Position numbers and translations under genes: made by a program | Origin: Campylorhamphus procurvoides | Lineage: Eukaryota; Chordata; Aves; Passeriformes; Dendrocolaptidae | Length of the DNA stretch: 64,000 nt | Direction: 5' to 3' | Assembly: GCA_013396655.1 (NCBI GenBank) | Contig: WBMV01006429.1 | Location: 875,116 to 939,115, forward strand | Shown here: piece after piece, positions 51,803 to 64,000 of the stretch | Layout: each line of letters starts with the position of its first letter | How positions within the stretch are numbered: position 1 is the first letter of the stretch | The notes under the pieces: generated by a model | What the model was told of the DNA's origin: nothing | Seen by the model: only the letters and a program-made list of their open reading frames with translations | The model's database searches: none

Positions 51803-53618
51803 CAAGATACAACCCAGCTTGTGTTTGGCTCTGATGCCACCCAACCCACCAGCACAGCCACCACTCTGCATCCCCCATCAGAAAACCACTGCAGAGAAGG
51901 GCTGGATGGGCAAACACCAAAACACCCCTGGGGACACCAGTGCCCTGCCAGGCTGCTGCTCTCCAGGGACTGGAGCAGGACCACCCTCCTGTACACAAGC
52001 ACTGCTGGGAAGGCCCAAGGTCCACCAAGCCACAGCACAGCCCACAAGCCAAGAGCTTGGATTTGTGACAACTTGGGGGAAGACCCACCTCGTCCCTGCT
52101 GCTCCCCCCTCAAAAGCTGCTGTTACACCCTGACCCCCCCAGCATCACCAAAGGGAACAACACTATTGCTTTGCAGGCAGATCAACAAGGACAAGAGAAG
52201 GCACTTCCCTCACAAAATAGAAAGGGGGACAAGGAGACACCCAGCACAGGATTCTCCTCCAGAAAGGACTGAGGTTTTTGACCCTGCACAGCAGCTTCTG
52301 CAGCCTCAACCCACAGGACATCCTGCAGGGGTAATGGAGATGGGGGAAGCGGGATATGTCCTGTGCTTGCCCTAGCTGAGTTTGGCAGAGACCCAGAGGA
52401 AAAGCAACTTCAGGAGATAAGATTTACAAGTAATTGGAAGATCTTCCACCAATTCAACAGACAGGGGACCAGCACAAAACCAGATGTGACTTGCCAGTAG
52501 TTTTCTAGCATCCCCTCATCCTCAGTGTGCAGAAGGGCAGTTTTCCCAGAAACTTACTGTAATGTACACAAACTTGAGGAGAAAAACCCCCAGTAACAGT
52601 GCTTTGGATTAAACCCATCCCAATTAGTGTAATCCAGTTTTGAGCTGCACATTGTGCTGGCAAGCATGTTTTCCAAGTCTTAGGTTATAAATATTTACAA
52701 TTTCTACAGTAACAAAATGTGAACAAACACTGTGTACAGCTCAACAGCAACGACATTTAATGCCAGGCACAATAGCTAGGACACGCAGTAGTTTTGGTTT
52801 TTTCCCCTCATGGACCTTTCAACACGTTATTTAACCTGCTGCCACCATGGTGAGAGGGGTTTAATCCAGCACTGCCCCTGGAAGAGGCTCTGCTGCTCGG
52901 TCCCAGCTCAGCCCCATCCAACCCTGTGCTGGTGTGACTGCAGGGGGAGCCAGAATAGAGATTACTCTGGACAAACACAGACAGCAAAGCTGAGTTGAAC
53001 CCCTAAAAGTTTATGCCAACAAAGGGAACAAGGTGGCAGAGGGACAAGAGCCAGCACAAAGTCAAAGAAGCTCTTTTGGTGGCAACGTGAGTGGATCTGG
53101 TTCATGCCTGGGAAAATGTGTTACAGAGGGGTTTCACAATGCATTTAAGCAGATCTAAGTGCAGGATTTCCCCAAGAACAGCCCTTTTCCCTGCCATGGG
53201 ACCCGGGCAGAGATGAGTGCAGAGACCCCCAAGTCCAAGCACACCCCCATGGACAGAGGGACATTGAACCTTTTGGTGTTATTGTTCATCCATTTGCTGT
53301 GGTTGTGGTGTGAATCCACGCTTGGGGCTCTCCCCTGCACTCACAGCTGAGGTGCCTTCATGCATGACCCCATAAATCTGTACACATGCATTTGCATGTG
53401 TAAACACATCTGCACAAAAATAAATAGACAAAACCTGAATCTGGCAGCAGCCTCAGTTAGCCTCCTTGGAAATCTTACACAACAAATCTGAGCAGGATGC
53501 TCCACTTCACCTTTCCTCCCTGTAAAGACCTGGAACACAAGAGCTCTAAGAGACCAGGTGTGGTTTAAAATAGGGCATTTTTGCACTGTGGTCAAGATGA
53601 GAACAGCTACCCCAAAAT

Positions 53619-53632
53619 ACCACCACCACCAC
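53619..53632. repeat. (CCA)n, about four to five units
   Basis: A short run of CCA/CAC triplets following CCCCAAAATA. Confidence 0.8.
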
Positions 53633-55875
53633 ATGGCTACAAACAGGCAGCTCAGCCCTTGCCAGGGCTGTGCCTGTCCCAGGTGGGGAGCAGCATTGGC
53701 TGAGGTATCTGGTACAAACTCAGCTTAAACAAGCATTAAGACTAAGAGTAGACACTCTTCCTACCTCAATGTCCCATGCAAGATTTGTCAATGACAACTG
53801 CAAACTTCCAGGAAAGCCAGAGTGTTTCATGAGAGCAAGGACATCTTCAGTTTACATAACTAAGGCTGACAAATGACTGGACAAACCTCTGAAATCCCCC
53901 TGTAAACTCACTGAGGCAACTCAGCTTAGAAGTATCTCATAATTAAAAGCACCAGCAAACCAAGTCTCACGCATGGCTATAAACAGCCTGAAGAACCAGC
54001 AGCTGCAGAAGAAAAGACAATAAACTATGAACACCCACACACACCTTAGTCCTCCTCACTCACTGCTCAGCATCTGCTCATCATTTCCCACCTCTTTTCA
54101 GAAAGATGTTCAAGGGAAGAATGGATCATTTTAGGACTCCTGTTACTTGGAGGTATTTTTCCAATCACTCTGAGTGCACAAGGGAAACTTCTTCCAGCCA
54201 CATTTTGCCCTCTCATGACATGGGAACAGCAAATATCTCCTTGAAGTCTTCCTGCTGCTCAGCCACTGTGCATGACACAATCATTAGGAAATTATCAAAT
54301 ACAAGAGGAGCTTCCACATAGATAACACACAGCACAAAGCCAAGTTTTATCTTGAAACTGTTTCCAAGGTCCTGGAAGCCCAGGGGTTTTCCTGACATTT
54401 ATGAGCTCTCTGTACTTCCAGAGAGTTCTTGTAGTCCAAGTTTTAGAGCGAGAACTACTCTTTTGAGAACTGTTCTAAGTTGCACCATCAGGGAACACTG
54501 TGTGCCACTGGATCTATCCTTTAATTTTTTGGATGGTTTACTCTAAACCACAAAGTCTGCCTGTAGCTGTCCCAAACCATACAGCCGGTCTCTTGGGAAG
54601 CAGTGCCACATGAGGGGCAGCAATACCAGGGCCACCAACTGCCTCCTGTCACACACCTACACTGAGTTAGAAACAATAATAGTAAAAAAAAGTCCAAACA
54701 TCTCGTCAGCCCTCTGACTTGTCCTCAGGCCTGAAATGGGATGCCAGCAACAAGCATCATCTTCCTCCAAGGAAAGCTGACCTTTCAGCTCACGGCCAAC
54801 TCAGATGTGAGCTGCAAACTGCTGCCATCAGTTCTCCCCCAGAGCCATTTGTTGTCCTCTCTCCATCTCACACCCCTCTGCAGAGCTCAGCCACTCTCCT
54901 GGACAACAGACACCACAGCTCACCTTGTTGTGTGTGGCAGAGGAATCCCTTCACTGGAACTACATCTACTATTGCAGCAGAAAGCTTCATGATTGCCCAA
55001 AGCATTGCTCTGCACAGAGATGCAAGTAACATATTTGAAACCCACAGGCTTTTGTTTTGCTTTATCTTCTTTAAAAAAAAGCCCCCAACAAACAAATAAT
55101 AGTTTTGTGGAATCACCCCCCTCCAATACCTTCCTTCTCTTCATGGATTTTCTTGCTACACTCCCACATCACCTGGGAAATCTGCTCATCCCCAATACTT
55201 TTTTTGGCAATTTGATGATGTACCAGGGGAATTTGCAGCACTGAAAACGCAGCAGCTCTGGTGGCTGGATAGTTATTTGCTAACCTGAATCCAAAAGTCC
55301 TCCAGACTTTCCTTCAGTGTTACAGCTGGCAGAGCTGCATTTCCAATAAGCCTCACACCTTCTCTCCGTGTTTTATAGGATGTGTTATTGCACTGCCCTG
55401 ACAGAACAGAAACAGCACTTTATGACCACCCAGAGCACCAATCGCTCACCATCACAGTGGCTGTTCAACACTGAAAACGTGAAGGCTGCAAAGAAAAATC
55501 AGTTTGTCCTCAGGACATTCAGCCACTCGAGTGACGAGCTGGTGGCACAAGCAGCAGAATGGCTACAGCAGTGACAGCACAGCTGTGAGGGGAGGTCTCT
55601 GCAGGATGGAAATGTGCCTGTTCAAAAGCAGGTCTGTCTTTTATACCTGCTGGAGCAATGGCAAGATATTGCCTGTCCCCTGCAGAACACGTTCCTTGCG
55701 TCTGATGAACATGCCTGCATCTCATGAGCCACACAGAGACCACATTTCTCCCCACGAGCACAGGACAAGAAATTCCCCACTCAAAACCTGTGCAAGTACA
55801 GAGCCAATTATTTTTGTGGAAATAGTTTGTAATCAAAAAGCCCTGATCCATATTGCCAAGGCACTAGCTGGACAC

Positions 55876-56032
55876 AATCACAGAATGGCTTGGGTTAGAA
55901 GGGACCAGTAAAGGTCATCTAGTCCAACCTCCCTGTCATGGGCAGGGTCACCTTTCACTACACCAGGTTGCTCAGAGTCCTGTCCAACCTGGCCTTGAAT
56001 ATTTCCAGGGATGGGGCATCCATGACCTCTTT
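55876..56032 (-). mobile_element. CR1 LINE, 3'-terminal fragment, reversed
   Basis: The fragment begins with AATCACAGAATGGCTTGGG, the reverse complement of the CR1 3' tail. It continues through GGTCATCTAGTCCAACC, CATGGGCAGGG and CACCAGGTTGCTC to GGGATGGGGCATCCATGACC, after which the match fades. It retains the 3' segment that both plus-strand copies at 22.9 and 48.4 kb have lost in part. Only the last 150-160 bp of the element are present, and the low divergence suggests a comparatively young insertion. Confidence 0.92.
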
Positions 56033-57446
56033 AAAGGTGTCTCTAGGAGGTCTCACAGACCTGCAGGGTTTTTGCCACATGGTTTTTCTGGCCAAGCCAC
56101 TGTGGTGAGGGAGCCACGCTCAGCCCAGCAGCTCAGGGTGGGTCTGGCATCTGCTGTTTCTTTCAGCACACTTCAGGCTGTCACCAAAGCAGTCATTGGG
56201 CTGTCCTGGTAATGACAAGCACAAAGTGCGATGTATTTAAGCTGACTGAGCTGGACAGGTAGAACCCCTTCAGAGACCCTTTTGGGAACTTGAGCTCTTG
56301 TGGTCACCCAGAATGATTTTACAACTCCCAGCCCGAGAAAAGGGATGCAAATGCAGCCAGACATCACGGCTTGTGGCTCCCAAGCAGCCCAGAGCCCCTG
56401 TGGCTGATGGCACCACTGCCCACATGTCAGAATTCAGCACATATTACACCAAAATATTTTTAATGGCAAGCATCCAGCTAAGTAAGGGTTTAATGGTGCA
56501 AGTCTCTACCACCAGCAATGAGCTGGACATTTGCCCCCCTTTTAAGTTCTGCCAAATGACAGGGTTTCAGCCTGTCACAAGTTCTGATTCAGCACCCGTT
56601 GCCACCAGGCAGAGGAACTGGGGTAAAATGCCATTTTTTGGCTGGTTTGGAAATTGCTTCCAGTCAAATAGAAAACCTCTATTTTAACATTAAAAGAACT
56701 ACTGCAGAGACAACCAGCAATAACAGCCAATATTCACATCAAACCATGCACCACAGTTGTGATCGACAAATTGAATAGTACAGACATCAGCTTTTCTTTG
56801 ATTTTGTTTTTTATAAATTAAGTTGATTAAAAACAGGAGGATGCAATGACTAATCCTCAAAATAGAGGAAAAGATTGGGTCAAAGTGACATTGGCAAACA
56901 AACCCAAAACTGTTGAGGGATGCAGTGATTTCAGCTCTGCAGCATTTGTGATTATCAAATTGTAAATTGTCATTTCAGATTTGGACAGAGCCACAATCAT
57001 CCAGTTCAAACACTTTAACTTGTTTAAACTATTAAATTTTAAGTTCCTCAACAAGAGAATTTTAATGAAAACCCAGCAGCAACAGCACCATCTGAACTTG
57101 TGGACTTTATAAATCAACAGGGCAAGAGACACGGATCCAAACAGACATTAAGGTACTAAACTCAATCCTGTACTAATTTATGAATTTCTCATCTTTCAAG
57201 CTGTGAATGTGACTTGTCTTTCATCATTTACAGAAGTCCAGTATGGGTAGCCCTTTCAGAGTGCAAGTGCCTTAAGGGCCCTAATTTTATACCCCTACTG
57301 ATCATGATCTTTTGCAAGACTTTTCATTATTTCCATGAAAATATTTTACTTGTACATCTTCCTAGATTTAGTTACAGCTTCAGGTTAAAAAATGAACATT
57401 CACTCATCAGCCAAATGCATATCTTGAAGCCAGACAGAGGGACTTT

Positions 57447-57493
57447 GTACTTAATCAAGTATTAATAATTGTTCTGTGTTAATAGCAAAGTAC
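57447..57493. repeat. Two-step inverted repeat
   Basis: GTACTT (57447-57452) pairs with AAGTAC (57488-57493), and inside it TATTAA (57460-57465) pairs with TTAATA (57479-57484). Each step is only 6 bp, so chance is a fair explanation. Confidence 0.45.
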
Positions 57494-60400
57494 TGTTGTA
57501 ACCAGTTCCTCTTTTCTGACACCTCCATATCCAACAGAGCACAGAAATAGTAACATTTTACAGTATGTGAGTCCAAGCAACGCATGTGAATGTAATTGCT
57601 GGGGCATTTTATATGCTGCAAGGCTATATTGTGAGATGATTGATTTCTTATGGCTGAAACCATCATGTTCAGGCAACAGTAAGTTTTGAGTTATGGTATT
57701 TAATCTGCAATGTGTCACAGGTTCTAGATTAAAGAGGACAATTGTATATTCATTTCCAACCCTCCAAAAACACACCAAAGGCAACAAATTAAAGAACCTG
57801 TGTGTTTCCTTCCCTTTCCTGGCTATAAAATACCACTAAACATGTAACTCATTCTGTTTGAGGAGTCAGAGGAGATGAAATACATAAGTCTCTACAGGAA
57901 TTTATCACTCAGAAGCAACAAGGGGAGGGATAAAATTTTCCTCTCAGACCCCCCCAGAAGTTTTGGGCTGTGATACCCAGCTCTGGCTCCATGTGCTGCA
58001 CTCCCAGGGAGAGTGAAATGTCACAGCTCAAATCAGCTGAACAGGTTTGAAATACCAAATTATCTTCTTAGCCATCAAATAAGCTCCCCAGTGAAAGCAC
58101 TGCCCAGTACAGCACAGGAAACCAGTTTCCACCCCATCCTAGAGCAGGGACTAGAGTCACCAGAGCCATGTTTCATGGTCTGTTTCCAAGATTACCATTG
58201 GTCCACAGCACTTGGTAACATAATATGAAGGTTTTCCTTAGGGAACAGTTACTTTCCTCAGATTTCCAGCCTGGTTATAAACCTGAAAGACCAGATTGAC
58301 ACATCAGTTGGCTTGTACAGACCAGAAACCCTGGAAAACTTACTGAAACTAAAGCCAGTGACAAGTCAGAAGTGGGGGATGCACTGCCAGCAGCGACACC
58401 AGGCTGATGCACAGGGCCAGGAGAGACTGGCAAGGCACAGAACTGCATGACTGGCTTTACCCAAGCCACAGGAAACCCTTCCCAGGAGGACATCAGCGGC
58501 CCTTGGTGCCAATCAAGGTGCCTGCTCTTTGTCAGTCCTCTCCAGGAATGCAAACCCCGAGGCCAAGGGCTCAGCAGTGTCTCTGAGATGCAGATCCACA
58601 TTGCTTGATGCAGCATCTGTGCTCCACTGTGTTCTGCACCTCTGAGAGCCCCCATCACAGCCAGAGAACTGGCTTAATTAAAATGCTCTTATTTCACTGA
58701 AATAAAAGTATGGACCAGCTTTCTTCTCAGGTTACCCATTTAAAGCATGAGGCTAAAAAATCCTGCGAAATCCAGAAGTGCCAAAAGCTGTAAGGAACGA
58801 GGGAAAGCAATTATCCACCAGTTTATTTAAACTGCTTCACTGAAAATATTTAAGCAGGAATTTCACACAGAGATAAGCCACTCAGTAAGGCAGGAGGTTA
58901 TGGTAAAGTTACAAGGTATTACGTGTATGCAGCCATAGGTTAGGGCAGAGTGCACTAGGACTGGATGGCATTTCCAGTTGAATTCCCTTTTTCAGTTGCA
59001 AGTAGCTTTATTAAACAAATTTTGCAAAGGACTAGAGTTTTCCACACACCATCTGAGCCCAAAGGCAGTTTTCCTTGTAAAGCTTTAAGCATCGTTAAGT
59101 TGGACTTATGAGCAATAGAAAATAAGAAAACACAAACCAGGTTCGAGAGAATCCATTGGTTGAAGGAGGGGAAAAAATAAACTCATGGGAAAATTTATTT
59201 TGCCTTAAAAAGCAGAATACTTCTGAACATATGGGCATCAGCAATTCCAACTGGGAGAGGGGAAACCTCTGGGCTAGATAGTCCACACATAATGAAATAT
59301 GATCCCTTCCTCAAAGGCCTGACAATCAGGGCTAAGTCCAGAGACCCAGACAGGCCAGAAAAACTCACATTCACCCCCAGCCCAGATTGTGAAATATGGA
59401 GAAAAAGAAAACATTAAGATAATTAACACATACTGCATCAAGTAAGGACAAAGTTAAAGTTGCTTATTAAAGAAATACAGTATCACAGCCATGTCAACAA
59501 AGCGTTTAGGAAAGAAAGCAGTGTCTCAAGAAAACAACTCTTAATTCCCCCTCAAATTTCATCTTTCTAATTAATATTTTGCAACTTCCTTCCAAACCAG
59601 CAAGCAGGAACCTGCCATTCCCCACAGCCCCCCTTCCCTCTCCAGCCCCTTGCAGGAGAACTGTGAGAAAAATGTGATGGGAAAAACCATTTCTAAGGAA
59701 AGCAGAGCAATGCTTTCTCATGCATTTCTCTCTGGTGATTCCTCTTGTCCCTACATTACAATGTAATTTCCTCTCTGAGGTATTCTTTATCGCTGCAGAT
59801 TAAAGGCACATTTTGGGGCTGTTTGATTTGGCCTCTGCTCAGATAAACAAGTAAACTGCAGGAACGCAGGAGTCGACAATCAAGATCAGTTGAGTTGACA
59901 GCAACCAGATAAAAAGAAGCAGGTCGGGGTCTGGTTTGCTTCATTTTTTTTACACAGTCTCTTATCCTGCTACAAATGGGGCTCTGGGAGGAACTATTTC
60001 TCACTTACACAGAACTACCATTTTTTAAACTAAAGAATTAATTTCTGTAAGAAAATTCACAGCTGAAGTCAGCATTCAACAGCACCATCTTTTACAGTTT
60101 ACTTTTTACTGGAAATTAAAAAGAAAAATTAAGAAAGGGAAGCTCTTCCACCAAGAAATTCATATCATATCACGGGTACTGATGACTCCCCTGCCCCCTC
60201 TGCCTTATTCACGTGCTCTAAAGAAAAGGCACAGTGGGGAATGTGCTGTCTTCACTGCTCTGAAATGACAGAAGATGCAGTGGGAAAGATTTTTGGAAAG
60301 CCAGCACTGGGAGAGGATCTGCCCCCTGTGCCTCCCCCTCTCTTCATCACACCCACAGTCACCCAGCTCAACCTCCACTACCTGCAATGTTACACCAAAC

Positions 60401-63228
60401 CAGCCATCCTTACATGTTACAAGTCAAATTTCAAGCAATAGGTGTCAAACCACCCCAAAGCGACCCCACAACACAGAGTTGGGGCAGCCCAGAAAGGCAA
60501 CACTCATCCTGCATTGGATAAATGTTCCTTTTACCCCAAAAAGGGTCAAGGTGACACAGGTTTTTTCAAGTCAGTTATTTGCCACAAAATCACACCACTA
60601 AAATATCTAAGTTTTGCAAATTTGATTAGCTCTAGAGGATTACATTTCCTGCATCTCCAAAGATAAGTATGGCAAGCTGCCCGTTCCTGGAAAAGTTTGC
60701 CAAAAGTTATTTTAGGGCCACTTCCTAAATTTACTCATTCATAGCTTTATTATTTCGTTTGGGTTCAGGGGTTTGGCATTGGTTTGTTTAGGTTTTTGAG
60801 GTTGTTTTGCTTTTTAAATAACCATTCAAGACAGGGAGCTACCAATAAACTTAATTTTAAGCTAAAAAAATAAACAATAACTGAAGTTTGTATAGCAAGA
60901 AGTTAAAAAGAGGCATTCATGGCGTACTGCACTGGGAGCTTTATTGATGGTTAAAGATGATGTTCATTTCAGCAGAGCTGAGGAAACATAAAATATTGTT
61001 CATAAAAGAAAACAAATTCAAGCTGAGAAAACAAAGCCTGTGAGTTTTCACTTATCCTTGTAAATAGTTTAACTGAGGTAGGTACAAGCATAGAAAAGGG
61101 AGAAGTGTTTTTTAAAAGGATAAGAAACAAGAAAACTTCTTGATTCCTGGTGGATTTATGCAGTCTGTTGGCTGGTTGGACCACATTGCAAATGGAAGAC
61201 GAGAACTTCAGGAAAGTGGAAAGAAACTGAGCTCTAAGAAATAAAGATCTTGTTTCTATTATTGGATTATTCGTGTGGAACACTCAGCCAAGAGCAATAG
61301 AAGAGCAGTTTGGAAGCAAGTCTTTTTGAGAGCAGAAGGAGCTTATAGTTTTCCCTGCTGTATCGTGAAAGGTTTATGCAGAACACAGGGCTGAGCTCTC
61401 AGCTCGTGGCAGAGCTGAACAGACTCCAAAAGGGGGATTTTGCAGCAGAACTGCCCCCCAGCCCTTCAGAGAGCCCACCCCACAGGGCAGCCCTGGCACT
61501 CTGCAGATGTGCTGCGGGCAGATACAACGGCCTGGGGGAGTCGGTGTGAACTTGAACAAGGTGACTCCTTCAGCCTCACTGCAAAAATTAACACATCCAG
61601 GAAATGCACCTTTAGGACACTTTGGACACACTGGTGTGGGATGCAATCACACCTAAATCCCATAGGTCTCAAGACCCCGTGGTCCACGTCCTGAGGGCAT
61701 CTGTCCTGCTGTGTTTCACCTTGGGGACCCAGAGAAACATGGGTGGGCCACGACAAGTCAGGGGAGAGCCAAAAAGCTTCCCAGGAACCACTAAATCATG
61801 AAGCTGTGTCCAGGGAGTAGATGAACAGGGAGCTGGGATCTGAGAAAGCAACTGTCTGTTTGGAAAGAGCAGAATCCAGTTAGAAAGAATTTAAGAGCAA
61901 AAGATAATTATAGGAGCATTTGGATGGGTCTCAATTCACTCTCTAAAATAACCTCCATGGATGGTACCTTGAACTGAAGTCAGGGAATGATGAGCCATTG
62001 GGTTTTAATACCTCCATTAGCCTGTACAAATGGATGTACTGGAAACTGGGACCTGAGTTTTACTCTCCACTAAACCTGAATATGCATTATTTTTGGCAAA
62101 AGAGTGCTTTTCATTTCAGAAGTTAAATTAAAATCCCTTCTTTTGAAACCAGAGCATAATAAAGTGAACAAGAAATACACAAGCAGCATGATGCTCATTT
62201 ATTTCTTGTATAGCCCAGAAGGAATGCAATTTAAAACGTGAACTTTGGCAATTCATCACATGGTCTTTTCATACTACAGAATTTTCCAAGAAGAAACTAA
62301 AATGAGCAAGACATTTAACATTGAGAAATGCCTACCACAAACACCAGGACTATCAGATATAAGGATATTTGCCTTAAATGCACCGAGTTCAGCTCATCTC
62401 TGGCACAACTCTCCTGACTTTGGGACAGGCAAGTCTGGCATGGTGTTCTGAACACATCCATGCAATGCTGTTTATATCATCACATCTGAAATTTCAGCAC
62501 AATTATACAGAAGAGGCTTTTAAATGAAAATACTTGTAGGTTGCACATGCCAGAGCAATTTAAGCTGGTTGGGTAGATCACAGCTATGCAAAACTTGTAC
62601 AAGAGTTAACATGAACACTTGTGTTTGTCACCACTCTGCTGGGTAACACTGAAGACTTGAGATAAATGTCTACACCCAGGACCTATTTCTGAGCCCACTT
62701 TGCTTACGCAGTAATTGGATGTATAGAAATAGAGTTTTCACATCAGTTTTCTTCACCTGGGATGATTGGGGTCAGCCTGGACAAGGTGCCCCCTGGCCCT
62801 GGAGGGTATCAGAACATCCCAAGCCAAAGCTCCTCCAGGCAGGACAAGACATGACAAACCATTGCACAGATTTGTTTGATGTCACCACTGATGGAGGAAC
62901 AGTGGCTTTTCCATTGGATATGCTCAAGTAACCCATTCACTGCTTCCAGTTAAAATTAATAGGCAGCCTTGCCCTCCCTTATCTAGGCAGCAATTACTTC
63001 CTAATACAAGCAGGGAAGTCATGCCAATTCTGCCCTCTGGGCCTCACAAAGCACACAGCCTAATTCACATTATCCGGGAGCGACCAAGCCAAAAATTTTT
63101 TAGAGGCAGAGATATTCCTGTATCTGCTCTCATTAAGCAATTTCCTGTGGTATTTACTAAGTGGCTACAGTCTGCCAGCATGCCTGACAGCCAGACCCCT
63201 CCCAGCCTCCCAAGTTTCTCTAGGTGTC

Positions 63229-63256
63229 TTTTATTATTAGTATTATTATTATTTTT
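63229..63256. repeat. (TTA)n microsatellite
   Basis: Two blocks of TTA/ATT triplets separated by one G, about nine triplets in total. Confidence 0.85.
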
Positions 63257-64000
63257 AATGGGTTTTTTAGGGACTAACAATGATGCCCAAACAGCTGAGA
63301 AGTCTGGCCAAGAAAGCACAACCCGGCTGTTGCCAGAGTTATTCCTGCTGTTGGCCCTGCAGGAGTCTAATGGCATGCTACACTCCTCTGCCCCATTTGG
63401 AAAAAACATATTAAAAGTAAAAAAGTAGTCTCTATTAGAAGTAATGAGAATTAGTGTCAGATTTATGTCAAGCAAACAAACAAACTCCTATTTCTCCCAT
63501 GTTCTGCCAAGTGTACCAATCCCAGCTAAGGTTTCAGGACTTCTCCAAGCCACCAGCCCAATTTATTTCACATCTTATCCATCAGTTCTCTAAACTTTTT
63601 GGATATAGCCATGCCCTTGTTCATCGGCTGGAGGTGGTAATATTTGAATCCAATGTCACCTTCTGGAAAAAATCAGGGAAAAAAGGCAGAAATTACTTGA
63701 AACCTTCCTATTTTAGGAGTCTTCTGACTTTTTAGGTTCTTACTCTTGTTTGAAATTGTCTTTCTTTGTTATTGGGAGGTGTAGACATGCACATCTAGTG
63801 AGAACTAAATTTCCACTGCAGCTAAATAGGGCAGCTGAGAGAGTTAATTGAACAACACTTAAGTCCCCAAGCATGCGCTGATTTATTTTTATTTTACAAG
63901 TTACCATAAAAAAAAGGAAACAAACAGAAATCCCAAGCTAAGCACGAGTTGGATTGAATTAATTTAAGTCAGCCTGGACTTACTTGGTGACAGCCTCTGA

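Larger units (their letters stand above)
48667..55875. other. Unique non-coding sequence
   Basis: Includes a GC-rich, CpG-poor patch at 51.7-52.4 kb where several long frames overlap on both strands (195 and 184 codons on plus, 133 codons twice on minus), a pattern of composition rather than coding. Other parts are AT-rich and featureless. Two small trinucleotide repeats are listed separately. Confidence 0.6.
56033..64000. other. Unique, mostly AT-rich non-coding sequence
   Basis: No gene or transposon is recognised. The block at about 57140-57720 is AT-rich, repeat-free and rich in TAAT cores, as conserved elements often are. From 58.3-58.7 kb and 61.4-61.8 kb the sequence is GC-richer. A T/G-rich tract lies at about 60755-60815. 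Confidence 0.55.

Noticed and set aside
51546..52375. Overlapping 195- and 184-codon plus-strand frames with 133-codon minus-strand frames
   Set aside because: Long frames on several overlapping registers at once reflect the low stop density of a GC-rich, CpG-poor patch rather than coding.
59140..59160. tRNA T-arm-like word (GGTTCGAGAGAATCC)
   Set aside because: The spacing of the T arm is wrong, and no acceptor stem, D arm or A box lies upstream.

Overview
This window looks like non-coding DNA from a bird, most likely a songbird. The main evidence is four 3'-terminal fragments of the CR1 (chicken repeat 1) LINE family. Two of them still show the degraded C-terminal end of the CR1 ORF2 protein, sharing the residues HRLPREAVAAPSL. 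The sparse repeats, moderate GC, few CpGs and short A-rich, AC-rich and trinucleotide tracts also fit an avian intron or intergenic region. The order within birds is an inference from how the CR1 copies read, not something proved here.

I found no protein-coding gene, tRNA, rRNA or CRISPR array that I can support. Many open frames of 60 to about 215 codons exist, but they fall on both strands, overlap one another, show no domain I recognise, and are about as frequent as chance predicts for 64 kb. One frame near 38.5-38.8 kb (minus strand) is bounded by an acceptor-like sequence and has AATAAA overlapping its stop codon. It is kept only as a weak terminal-exon candidate.

Layout: 1-9 kb is mostly unique sequence, with a 61-bp minisatellite at 2.2-2.4 kb that is interrupted by the only N in the window. 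At 9.05 kb there is a 28-nt near-perfect palindrome, followed by an AT-rich block that resembles a conserved non-coding element. From 10-22 kb the sequence is unique and includes a full cAMP-response element inside an 18-bp dyad (20.7 kb). A CR1 copy lies at 22.9-23.2 kb, a long hairpin with a CA-repeat loop at 25.05-25.12 kb, and a second CR1 at 26.8 kb. From 27-43 kb the sequence is mostly unique; it includes a GATA/NK2-like motif cluster at 34.7-34.9 kb and a possible ancient repeat at 35.4 kb. An LTR-like avian repeat remnant lies at 43.8 kb and further CR1 copies at 48.4 and 55.9 kb. The last 8 kb is AT-rich unique sequence.

With no genes called there is no pathway to describe. The features that most deserve a second look are the 25.05-25.12 kb hairpin, the assembly junction inside the minisatellite, the 9.05 kb palindrome and the two dense motif clusters. 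Every regulatory call is motif-based and tentative.
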